Source of the DNA: Firmicutes bacterium AM55-24TS
GTDB taxonomy: Bacteria; Bacillota; Clostridia; UBA1381
Direction of reading: 5' to 3'
Assembly: GCA_003460745.1 (NCBI GenBank)
Contig: QTVU01000005.1
Location: 56,742 to 120,741 of the forward strand
DNA: 64,000 nt
Of this stretch, positions 35,744 to 43,623 are shown in pieces (within the stretch, counting starts at the first letter, position 1; every line of letters starts with the position of its first letter). A program made the position numbers and the translations under genes. The notes below the pieces were generated by a model. The model made no database searches. It was not told where the DNA came from and saw only the letters and a program-made list of their open reading frames with translations.

Positions 35744-36262
35744 ATGAATACCGCATATATATATCTTCAACTGTATAAACTTTTTGATGACGTAACGCCT
35801 GTTCCTGTTGACTGTGGTCAGCTTTGTGACAAGGCTTGCTGTAAAGGTGACGACAGCGGAATGTTTCTTTTTCCGGGTGAAAAAGAAGTTTTTAATCTGT
35901 TAAATCCCGATTGGGTACGAATTGAAAAGACAGACTTCACATATGATTATAACGGAAAAACATATACCACGCCTATAGCTATGTGTCAAGGTTATTGTGA
36001 CAGATATCAACGTCCATTAGCCTGTCGGATTTTTCCGCTTACACCGTATCTTGACAAAAGCGGTCATATGGATATTATCGTTGACCCACGTGCAAAAGGC
36101 GTCTGTCCTATGGCTAAAGGTTTTTATCTTGAAGATTTTGACGCGGTTTTCATTAAAAATATTAAAAAGGCATTTTCTTTACTTATGAAAAACAAGCAAT
36201 TTAAAGCCTTTATGGTTGAATATTCAAAATACTTAGATGAATTTAAGCGTTTTTATAAATAA
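35744..36262 (+). CDS. YkgJ-type cysteine-cluster protein
   Basis: A 172-residue protein with the Cys pattern of the YkgJ/UPF0153 (zinc/iron-chelating) family: DCGQLCDKACCKGDD (23-37), MCQGYCDRYQRPLACRIFPL (about 83-102) and GVCPMAKGF. At least eight cysteines are arranged for metal binding, probably an Fe-S or zinc site. Function is unknown, though relatives are thought to act in redox or metal homeostasis. GAGG lies 8 nt before the ATG. The duplicated promoter and dyad upstream mark it as regulated. VanW lies 31 bp downstream and may be co-transcribed. Confidence 0.8.
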   Translation: MNTAYIYLQLYKLFDDVTPVPVDCGQLCDKACCKGDDSGMFLFPGEKEVFNLLNPDWVRIEKTDFTYDYNGKTYTTPIAMCQGYCDRYQRPLACRIFPLTPYLDKSGHMDIIVDPRAKGVCPMAKGFYLEDFDAVFIKNIKKAFSLLMKNKQFKAFMVEYSKYLDEFKRFYK

Positions 36263-36293
36263 TTAAACAGTATTCAGAAAGGATATAATTGTA

Positions 36294-38111
36294 ATGCAGG
36301 AAAATAACAACGAGAATAAGAAAACTCTAAACGAAAATGACGCAAACGATGTAATGCAAAATTCCGAAAATATAGAAACAAATGATACAGAAGAAACAGA
36401 TGTTACTCCTGTCAGTGAAGAAAACATTTCCGAAAGCGAATTGACGGAAAATAACGAGTCTGATGTTCCCAATGCAATCAGTGAAGAAGAAATAGCCGAT
36501 AATTACAGTTTTGACGATGAGGAAGACGATTTTGCAATTTCTCCCGAAGAAAATGACGAAACAGCTCCGTCTGAGCAAGACGACAATGCAGACGACGATA
36601 CAGAAACAGATATTGAAAAAGAACAGAGAAAAGCTGAACTTACAAAAAAAATCAAAGCAGGATTAAAAAAAGCGGCTGTTCCCGCTTTAATCGCAGTTAT
36701 CGTACTGATTTGTACTTTCATTGCATTTTTCATATATTCCCTTTCTACTATAGAAGAAGATAAGGTTATGAAAAATGTGTACATAGAGCAGTTGAACGTT
36801 GGCGGTCTTACATATGACGAAGCACTTGATTCAATAAACGCAACATATCTTTTACAGAATACTGCAATCACATTGACTTCAAACGGTCAGACATACGAAA
36901 TAAACGGCTCAGACATCGGACTTACAGCAATTGCGGAAGATACCGCAAAAAAGGCTTTCGATTACTGCAAATCGGACAGCACATTAAAAAATGCATTTGC
37001 CGCTATTGAACTTATGTTCAAGCCACACATAATCGTTCCTGCCGTACAAGTCGATACCGAACAGCTTGACGCAAAGCTTAACGAATTCGGTAACATTGCA
37101 CTTGGCGAAAGAAAACAGCATTACGTTGAATTTAACGACGACGGTACACTTACAATATATTCCGGTAAGACAGGTTATAATTTAGACCCATCAACCGCCG
37201 AGCAAGAAGTTATTACCGCTCTTAGCAATGAAATTTTTAATAACATCGCGGTAACATTCACTTCTGCCCCACCGGACGAAATGACTGTTGAATCACTTGA
37301 CGCACTTGTATACAAAGACCCGACAGACGCAAGATACGAAGTCAACGGAAATGATGTAAACATAGTCGCAGGCGATACGGGACGTTACATAAATAAAGAT
37401 GAGGCTGCAGCAATTATAGGAAATGTATACGAAGGCTGTGAACCTGTCACATTGCCGTTCTACGTTTCATATCCGACCGTTGACGAAAACACATTAAGAG
37501 AAAAATTATTTTCGGCAACATTGAGCAGTTATTCAACATCATACGGCAGTTCGACCGCAAACAGATGTGCCAATGTTGCAAGAGCGGCAAGCCTTATAAA
37601 CGGCAAAGTAATTGCACCGGGTGATGTATTCTCATTCAACGACACAGTCGGTCACCGCACAATCGAAAACGGTTTCTCTACCGCAAAAGAATACGTTGAC
37701 GGCAAGAGCGTTGACGGTATCGGCGGCGGTACTTGCCAAGTCAGCAGTACTCTTTATTCGGCGGTACTGTATGCCGACCTTTCGATTGTTGAACGTCTTA
37801 ACCATATGATGACCGTAGGTTATATTCCGCTCGGTCAGGACGCAACCGTTTCGGACGGCGGAGTTGATTTCAAATTTAAAAACAACACCGACTATCCGAT
37901 TAAAGTTTCGGCTTACACAAGCGGTGCAACAATCACTGTAAGCATTATCGGTACTGATTGGGAACCTCACAGAGAAGTTAAAATTTCAAACACTTCTTCA
38001 ACTTCCGGCAAAAATACCGTTGTTCATTCAACAAGATATGTATATGCCAACGGTGAGCTTATCTCAACCGATACGCTTAATACAAGTACATATATGCCGC
38101 ACGAGCCATAA
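36294..38111 (+). CDS. VanW family protein with membrane anchor and PG-binding-4-like domain
   Basis: A 605-residue protein: a very acidic, low-complexity cytoplasmic N-terminus (1-105), one TM helix (about 120-144, LIAVIVLICTFIAFFIYS), an extracytoplasmic PG_binding_4-like region (155-400), and the VanW domain (about 415-575) with CANVARAASLINGKVIAPGD, FSFNDTVGHRT, GGGTCQVSSTLYSAVL and NHMMTVGYIPLGQDATV. VanW domains are common in Clostridial surface proteins and were first seen in vancomycin-resistance clusters, but their biochemical role is not established. No van genes are nearby, so resistance is not implied. The Glu/Asp-rich head is unusual in length. Confidence 0.85.
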   Translation: MQENNNENKKTLNENDANDVMQNSENIETNDTEETDVTPVSEENISESELTENNESDVPNAISEEEIADNYSFDDEEDDFAISPEENDETAPSEQDDNADDDTETDIEKEQRKAELTKKIKAGLKKAAVPALIAVIVLICTFIAFFIYSLSTIEEDKVMKNVYIEQLNVGGLTYDEALDSINATYLLQNTAITLTSNGQTYEINGSDIGLTAIAEDTAKKAFDYCKSDSTLKNAFAAIELMFKPHIIVPAVQVDTEQLDAKLNEFGNIALGERKQHYVEFNDDGTLTIYSGKTGYNLDPSTAEQEVITALSNEIFNNIAVTFTSAPPDEMTVESLDALVYKDPTDARYEVNGNDVNIVAGDTGRYINKDEAAAIIGNVYEGCEPVTLPFYVSYPTVDENTLREKLFSATLSSYSTSYGSSTANRCANVARAASLINGKVIAPGDVFSFNDTVGHRTIENGFSTAKEYVDGKSVDGIGGGTCQVSSTLYSAVLYADLSIVERLNHMMTVGYIPLGQDATVSDGGVDFKFKNNTDYPIKVSAYTSGATITVSIIGTDWEPHREVKISNTSSTSGKNTVVHSTRYVYANGELISTDTLNTSTYMPHEP

Positions 38112-38166
38112 TGCAAATTGCATAAATGAAAATAATATAAAACTTAATATTTTTTCATTTTACCCC

Positions 38167-38198
38167 TTGCAAACATTTTTAAATTATGGTATTATAAT
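38167..38198 (+). promoter_or_regulatory. Candidate promoter upstream of the gatC leader hairpin
   Basis: TTGCAA, 17 bp, TATTAT (or 20 bp to TATAAT), about 20-45 bp before the hairpin at 38213-38262. Confidence 0.4.
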
Positions 38199-38212
38199 AT
38201 TAATCTTACAGC

Positions 38213-38262
38213 AAAGACGTTGTATAACAGAGCAAAAACTCTGTTATATTACGTCTTTTTTT
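38213..38262 (+). terminator. Strong hairpin with T run between vanW-type gene and gatC
   Basis: AAAGACGT ... ACGTCTTT closes a second stem, TATAACAGAG/CTCTGTTATA, with a 6-nt loop and a T run. It is a terminator in sequence; it may end the VanW transcript or act as an attenuator of gatCAB-aspS, since a promoter-like element lies just before it. No T-box consensus (TGGNACCGCG) is present. Confidence 0.75.
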
Positions 38263-38315
38263 GTATAATAAAAACATTATACAAAAATAAAATATTTAAA
38301 GAACGGAGAATTGAT

Positions 38316-38594
38316 ATGTTTAACTCAGATTTGACAAAGCACCTCGCAGAGCTTTCAAAGCTTGAATTTACAGATGAAGAGCTTGAACAAATGACGGCTG
38401 ATATGACAAATATCATAGCTGTCATGGATAAAGTATGTGCATTTGATACATCAAAGCCTGCCTATGCGCTTGATGCGGTTGACTATAAAGATTTAAGGGC
38501 GGACGAACATCGAAATTCGTACCAGACCGAAGAAATTGTTAAGAATGCGAAGAATGTTAAAAATAACAGTTTCGTAGTTCCTAAAGTAGTTTAA
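38316..38594 (+). CDS. gatC: Asp/Glu-tRNA amidotransferase subunit C
   Basis: A 92-residue GatC, which stabilises the GatAB amidotransferase. The pattern HLAELSKLEFTDEELEQMTADM and the C-terminal LRADE are typical. ATG 38316 has GGAG 7 nt upstream; the longer frame would start inside the preceding hairpin. First gene of gatC-gatA-gatB-aspS. Confidence 0.93.
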   Translation: MFNSDLTKHLAELSKLEFTDEELEQMTADMTNIIAVMDKVCAFDTSKPAYALDAVDYKDLRADEHRNSYQTEEIVKNAKNVKNNSFVVPKVV

Positions 38595-38620
38595 CAGTCA
38601 AGAGAAAGGATTTGATTAAC

Positions 38621-40057
38621 GTGGCTTTAAAAAAACTGAGAGAAATGCTTGACAGTAAGGAGATCGGTGCGGTTGAACTTACCGAGCAATATCTTGACAG
38701 AATAGAAAATTCAGATAAAGAAATAAACAGTTATATAACAGTGTGCAAAGAAAACGCACTTGCGGACGCAAAGAAAGCACAGGAAGTTATCGACAGTGGC
38801 AACAGCGGTGCATTTACGGGATTGCCTATTTCGGTTAAAGATAACATATGTACACTCGGTGTCAAGACAACCTGTGCGTCACATATGCTTGATGACTTCA
38901 TTCCTCCGTATAACGCAACGGTAATGGAAAAATTAAAGAAAGACAACATCGTTATGCTCGGCAAAACAAATATGGACGAATTTGCAATGGGCGGTTCATC
39001 TCAAACATCATATTTCGGCGGTGTTAAAAACCCTTACGACTTAACTCGTGTTACAGGCGGTTCTTCCGGCGGTGCCGCAGCAAGCGTAAGTGCCGACCTT
39101 TGTGCCGCCGCACTTGGTTCGGATACAGGCGGTTCTGTTCGTCAGCCTGCTTCATTCTGCGGTGTTACAGGTCTTAAACCGACATACGGCACTGTTTCAA
39201 GATGGGGACTTATCGCATTCGCATCTTCACTTGACCAAATCGGCGTTATCGCAAAGTCTGCCGAAGACACAGGCTATATGCTTGAGGGCATTTACGGCTA
39301 TGATGAAAATGATGCCACATCAAGTAAAAAATCAGAGGGCAACTATAATTCACTTATCGGAAGTGATGTAAGCAAATTAAAAATCGGTGTACCGAAAGAA
39401 TTTTTCGGTGACGGTCTAAATGACGAAGTTAAAACAGCTGTTTTAAATGCCGTTGAATATTACAAAAAGCTTGGCTGTGAAATAGTTGACGTTTCACTTC
39501 CGAGTCTTGAATATGCGGTTTCGGCTTACTACCTAATTTCATCAGCCGAGGCGGCAAGCAACCTTTCACGTTTTGACGGTATCAAATACGGTCTTAGAAG
39601 CGGTCTTGGTGAAGACTTTAACGACCTTATTAAAAATTCACGCCGTGAGGGATTCGGTCAAGAGGTTAAAAGAAGAATTATGCTTGGCAACTACGCACTA
39701 TGTTCGGGTTACTATGATGCATATTATAAAAACGCAACGCGTATAAGAACACAAATAAGAAACGAATATGCCGATATATTCAGAAAGTGCGACGTTATGC
39801 TTACACCGACCGCGCCGACTACGGCTTATAAAATCGGTGAACAGGAAAACGATCCCGTTAAAATGTATCTTGCCGATATTTATACAGTAACGGTAAACAT
39901 TGCCGGACTTCCCGCAATTTCTACAACCTGCGGTTACGATTCAAAAGGTTTGCCTATCGGTATGAGCCTTATCGGAAAAGCATTTGACGAAAAGACAATA
40001 ATCGCAGTATGCGACAGATTTGAAAAAGACTTTGAAAGAAAGGAGATTGTACTATGA
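38621..40057 (+). CDS. gatA: Asp/Glu-tRNA amidotransferase subunit A
   Basis: A 478-residue amidase-signature enzyme which hydrolyses glutamine and delivers ammonia to GatB. The catalytic Lys lies in ISVKDNICT, the cis-Ser/Ser pair in [11 protein letters not shown] and [13 protein letters not shown]. The start is taken as GTG at 38621 with AAAGGA about 10 nt upstream; the TTG nine bases earlier is too close to that RBS. Its stop overlaps the gatB start by 4 nt (ATGA). Confidence 0.93.
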   Translation: MALKKLREMLDSKEIGAVELTEQYLDRIENSDKEINSYITVCKENALADAKKAQEVIDSGNSGAFTGLPISVKDNICTLGVKTTCASHMLDDFIPPYNATVMEKLKKDNIVMLGKTNMDEFAMGGSSQTSYFGGVKNPYDLTRVTGGSSGGAAASVSADLCAAALGSDTGGSVRQPASFCGVTGLKPTYGTVSRWGLIAFASSLDQIGVIAKSAEDTGYMLEGIYGYDENDATSSKKSEGNYNSLIGSDVSKLKIGVPKEFFGDGLNDEVKTAVLNAVEYYKKLGCEIVDVSLPSLEYAVSAYYLISSAEAASNLSRFDGIKYGLRSGLGEDFNDLIKNSRREGFGQEVKRRIMLGNYALCSGYYDAYYKNATRIRTQIRNEYADIFRKCDVMLTPTAPTTAYKIGEQENDPVKMYLADIYTVTVNIAGLPAISTTCGYDSKGLPIGMSLIGKAFDEKTIIAVCDRFEKDFERKEIVL

Positions 40058-41469
40058 GATACCAACCCGTAATAGGACTTGAAATTCATGCGGAATTGTT
40101 GACAGATTCAAAAGTATTCTGTACTTGTCAAAATGAATTCGGCGGCAGCGAAAACACTCGTGTATGTCCAAGATGTTCGGGACTTCCGGGTACACTTCCC
40201 CTTTTAAATCAAGGTGCGGTAAGGCTTGCCGCAAAGGCAGGTTTTGCACTTGACTGTACCGTAAATAATTACAGTGCATTCGACAGAAAGAATTATTTTT
40301 ATCCCGACTTGCCTAAAGCATATCAGATAACACAATTTGACCACCCGATCTGTACAGGCGTATATAACCGTCACAGGCGGTAAGGACATCAGAATTAACC
40401 ACATTCACATTGAGGAGGACGCAGGTAAGCTTGTGCATGACGATTATGAGGGCATTTCAATGGCTGACTATAACCGTTGCGGTGTACCGCTTATTGAAAT
40501 TGTAACAGAGCCGGACTTCCGTTCAATCGAAGAAGTTCAAGACTTTGTTGAAAAACTTGCTTTGCGTTTAAAGTATGCAGGCGTGTGTGACGCAAAAATG
40601 GAGCAAGGCTCAATGCGTGTTGATGTTAATATTTCAATTATGCCTGTCGGCTCAACCGAATTCGTACCCGTGCCGAACTTAAAAATCTGAACTCATTAAA
40701 AGCAATCGGTCGTGCGATTGAATATGAAATAAACCGTCAAGCAGAAATTCTTGATAACGGCGGTACTGTTATTCAGGAAACAAGACGTTACAACGACAAC
40801 CACGGCGATACAAAGGCATTACGTTCAAAAGAGGATGCACACGATTATCGTTACTTCCCTGAGCCGGATATTCCTCCGGTATTCCTATCGGACGAAGAAA
40901 TTGAGGACATAAGAAAGTCAATGCCGGAAATGCCGCAAGACCGTTTTGTACGTTATACGGAAAAGTACGGACTTCCGACAGATGACGCTAATCTTATTAT
41001 ATCAAGCAAGGAATTTTCGGATTTTTACGATGAGTCTGTAAAAATAAATCCTGACTACAAACAAATTTCTAATCTGATGCTTGTTGAACTTAACAGAAAC
41101 CTTAATGATTCCGAAAAGACTATTTCAGATGTAACATTCTCCCCTGCCGATTTGGCAGAGCTTGTTAAAATGTCAACAGACGGCGTTGTTTCAAAAAATG
41201 CCGCTAAGGATATTTTGAAGATTATGTTCAATAACGGCGGTAAGCCTATTGATATTGCCAAAGAAAACGGCTTTATTATGAACAATGACACATCAGGTCT
41301 TGAAGAAATTATTAATAAAATTATAGTCGAAAACGCAGACAGTGTTGAAAGCTACAAAAACGGTAATCAAAAGATTTTCGGTTTTCTTATGGGACAAGTG
41401 GTACGCACAGCGGGTAAAGGTGCAAACCCTAAACTTGCTAAGGACTTATTGACTGAAAAATTAAAATAA
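40054..41469 (+). pseudogene. gatB: Asp/Glu-tRNA amidotransferase subunit B, two apparent frameshifts
   Basis: The full reading would give about 471 residues, the normal GatB length, but it is broken twice. Segment 1 (40054-about 40363) reads [15 protein letters not shown]...[14 protein letters not shown]; segment 2 (about 40364-40672) resumes [24 protein letters not shown] in the next frame; segment 3 (about 40673-41469) returns to the first frame. At the second site one lost G explains all: TTCGTACCC would be TTCGGTACCC, restoring the conserved GTRAELKNLNS. At the first, two missing bases (giving CTGGYI) or one extra base fit. Shifts cancel, so the tail is intact. As GatB is essential where this pathway makes Asn-tRNA, sequencing error is likelier than decay. 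GatB binds tRNA and activates its misacylated residue. RBS AGGAG lies in gatA. Confidence 0.9.
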
Positions 41470-41482
41470 AGGTGGAATTAAT

Positions 41483-42793
41483 ATGCAGAAAATAGATGGT
41501 TCACAGCTTATAAGCGAAATCACTCTTGACGATTTGCAAAAAGCTGTCGGCGGTTCAATAAGCTTTTGTGCTTGCGTGCATAAGCTTAGAAAAATGAGCG
41601 GTTTCTCATTTGTAATACTTCGTACGGGAAGATATATTCTTCAATCTGTTTATTCAAAGGATAAATGTACAGGCGATTTTGACTCACTTTGTGAGGGTGC
41701 TTATATCAAAATCACAGGTGACGTAAAAGAAGAAAAACGTGCTAATCACGGCTATGAAATAACTCTTTCTTCGTTTGAAATACTTTCAAAACCCGCAGAG
41801 GAATACCCTCTTCACGTTTCAAGCAAAAAGCTTGGCTGTTCAATCGAAACTTCAATGGCACACAGAAGTGTCGCACTTCGTCACCCTGAACAGAGAGCGG
41901 TATTTAAAATTGCAGAGGGCGTTGTGTCGGCATTTCGTGAATTTATGTTAAACAATAACTTTACCGAAATACATTCACCAAAAATCGTTGCGGCAGGTGC
42001 TGAGGGCGGTGCTAATATATTCAAATTGAAATACTTTGATAAAGACGCATATCTTGCACAAAGTCCGCAGTTCTACAAACAGACTTGCGTAGCATTCTTT
42101 GACAGAGTGTTTGAAATTGCTCCTGTTTACAGAGCCGAAAAACACAACTCTACACGTCATTTGAACGAATATATCGGACTTGATTTTGAAATGGGATTTA
42201 TCAACGATATGCATGATGTTATGGCTATGGAAACGGCTATGCTTAAATATGTTGTTGAGTATTTGCCGAAACATTACAGTGACGAGTTGGAGCTTTTAGG
42301 TGCAACATTGCCTGTTATCAATGAAATCCCTTCGGTAACATTCTTTGAGGCACTTGATATTCTCGGCAAGTCACATAATCAATTTGACCTTGATCCTACA
42401 GATGAAGTTAAATTGTGCGAATACGCAAAAAAGAATTATGACAGTGAATTTATATTCGTTGAAAAGTTCCCGGGATTAAAACGTCCGTTCTATGCAATGG
42501 ATTCGGCAGACGACCCTAAACTTGCCGAAAGTTTTGACTTGCTTTTCAGAGGTCTTGAAATCACAACAGGCGGTCAGAGAATACACGATTATAACGAACT
42601 TCTTGAAAAAATGAAACGTTATCATATGGAGGAGGGCGACCTCGGTGCATATACCGATATATTTAAGTACGGTATGCCACCGCACGGCGGACTTGGTATC
42701 GGTCTTGAACGTGTCGTTATGAAAATGCTTGGTCTTGCAAATATCCGTGAGGCAAGCTTGTTCCCAAGAGATATTCACCACCTCGATCCGTGA
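41483..42793 (+). CDS. aspS: Aspartyl-tRNA synthetase, archaeal-type, probably non-discriminating
   Basis: A 436-residue class II synthetase of the short archaeal/eukaryal AspRS form, without the bacterial insertion domain. The OB-fold anticodon domain is at 15-105, followed by motif 2 (FEIAPVYRAEKHNSTRHLNEY) and motif 3 (GGLGIGLERVVMKML). Position 33 is His in ACVHKLRKMSG, where tRNA(Asp)-specific enzymes have Trp; His there has been tied to charging both tRNA(Asp) and tRNA(Asn). Its place 13 bp after gatB makes the two-step route (Asp-tRNA(Asn), then amidation to Asn-tRNA(Asn)) very likely. AGGTGG lies 7 nt before ATG. Confidence 0.92.
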   Translation: MQKIDGSQLISEITLDDLQKAVGGSISFCACVHKLRKMSGFSFVILRTGRYILQSVYSKDKCTGDFDSLCEGAYIKITGDVKEEKRANHGYEITLSSFEILSKPAEEYPLHVSSKKLGCSIETSMAHRSVALRHPEQRAVFKIAEGVVSAFREFMLNNNFTEIHSPKIVAAGAEGGANIFKLKYFDKDAYLAQSPQFYKQTCVAFFDRVFEIAPVYRAEKHNSTRHLNEYIGLDFEMGFINDMHDVMAMETAMLKYVVEYLPKHYSDELELLGATLPVINEIPSVTFFEALDILGKSHNQFDLDPTDEVKLCEYAKKNYDSEFIFVEKFPGLKRPFYAMDSADDPKLAESFDLLFRGLEITTGGQRIHDYNELLEKMKRYHMEEGDLGAYTDIFKYGMPPHGGLGIGLERVVMKMLGLANIREASLFPRDIHHLDP

Positions 42794-42814
42794 TGATATG
42801 ATTATTTAATGTAC

Positions 42815-42912
42815 TTTCGTAGGGGCGACCATTGGTCGCCCTTTTATTTTGCTCATTTGCCACACCTCTGTCGTTTCACGACTGCTCCCCTCAATGGTCA
42901 TACAGCAGTGGC
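42815..42912. repeat. Composite palindromic intergenic repeat, copy 3, doubling as aspS terminator
   Basis: TTCGTAGGGGCGACC, ATT, GGTCGCCC is a perfect hairpin (arms 42823-42830 and 42834-42841) followed by TTTT, so it can end the gat-aspS transcript. It is the reverse orientation of the modules at 421-449 and 29657-29687. A decayed CGTTTCACGACTGCTCCCCTC part follows. Confidence 0.7.
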
Positions 42913-42963
42913 AATATTACACATTAATTTTTAAAACTCCAAAATTTTTGTTTTTTTTATCAA

Positions 42964-42992
42964 TTATGGATAAATCAAAAAAACAATGCAAA
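42964..42992 (+). promoter_or_regulatory. Candidate sigma-G-like promoter of spoVT
   Basis: GGATA, about 16 bp, CAAATAAT in front of spoVT resembles the forespore sigma consensus (GnATA / CAnnnTA). AT-rich DNA makes chance matches common. Confidence 0.3.
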
Positions 42993-43034
42993 TAATATTT
43001 AACACAAATATAAATTTATTTTGGAGGAAAAGCG

Positions 43035-43571
43035 ATGAAAGCAACAGGAATTGTAAGAAGAATAGATGATCTCGGAAGAGTTGTTATTCCAAAGGAAATA
43101 CGACGCACTATGCGAATCAGAGAGGGCGATCCTCTTGAAATTTATACAGAAAAAGACGGTGAGGTTATTTTCAAAAAATACTCCCCAATCGGCGAGCTTG
43201 GTGACTTTGCCGCAAATTATGTTGAAACACTTGCCAAAGCAAGCGGACACGGTGCTTGTATAACCGACCGTGACAATGTCATTGCAGTATCGGGATTACC
43301 GAAGAAAGAGCTTATTGAAAAGCCTGTAAGCAGTGAGCTTGAAAATGTAATGAACGAAAAAATCATTGTAAGCTACAAAGACGGCAAACCTGTTTCAGTC
43401 GCTGACGGTGTTGAAAAATACAACGCGGGCGTTGTTGTTCCGATAGTATCGGAGGGTGACACGATCGGCTCTGTTTTGTTCATTTTAAAAGAGGGTGAAA
43501 CTGCGTCTGAAGTCGAAGAAAAATTAGCAGAATCCGCCGCCGGTTTTTTAGGCAAGCATATGGAAGGCTGA
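43035..43571 (+). CDS. spoVT: Stage V sporulation protein T
   Basis: A 178-residue forespore transcription regulator. The AbrB-type swapped-hairpin DNA-binding domain is residues 1-50 (MKATGIVRRIDDLGRVVIPKEIRRTMRIREGDPLEIY), and a GAF-like domain follows (about 60-178). Length and N-terminus match B. subtilis SpoVT closely, supporting a spore-forming host. GGAGG lies 8 nt before the ATG. Stands alone between repeat copy 3 and a bidirectional terminator. Confidence 0.95.
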   Translation: MKATGIVRRIDDLGRVVIPKEIRRTMRIREGDPLEIYTEKDGEVIFKKYSPIGELGDFAANYVETLAKASGHGACITDRDNVIAVSGLPKKELIEKPVSSELENVMNEKIIVSYKDGKPVSVADGVEKYNAGVVVPIVSEGDTIGSVLFILKEGETASEVEEKLAESAAGFLGKHMEG

Positions 43572-43589
43572 AAAGGTTGCCTGCAACGT

Positions 43590-43621
43590 AAAAGGTGACT
43601 GCAAAAATGCAGTCACCTTTT
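43590..43621. terminator. Bidirectional terminator
   Basis: Perfect 14-bp arms AAAAGGTGACTGCA/TGCAGTCACCTTTT between convergent spoVT and the surface protein gene. Confidence 0.93.
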
Positions 43622-43623
43622 AT

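Noticed and set aside
36294..38111. Vancomycin resistance locus
   Set aside because: VanW domain only; no vanHAX, vanY or van two-component genes nearby.
38213..38262. T-box leader before gatC
   Set aside because: No T-box sequence or stem I features; the space is too short.
40337..40690. Separate small gene between gatA and aspS
   Set aside because: It aligns with the middle of GatB and is continuous with it once small indels are corrected.
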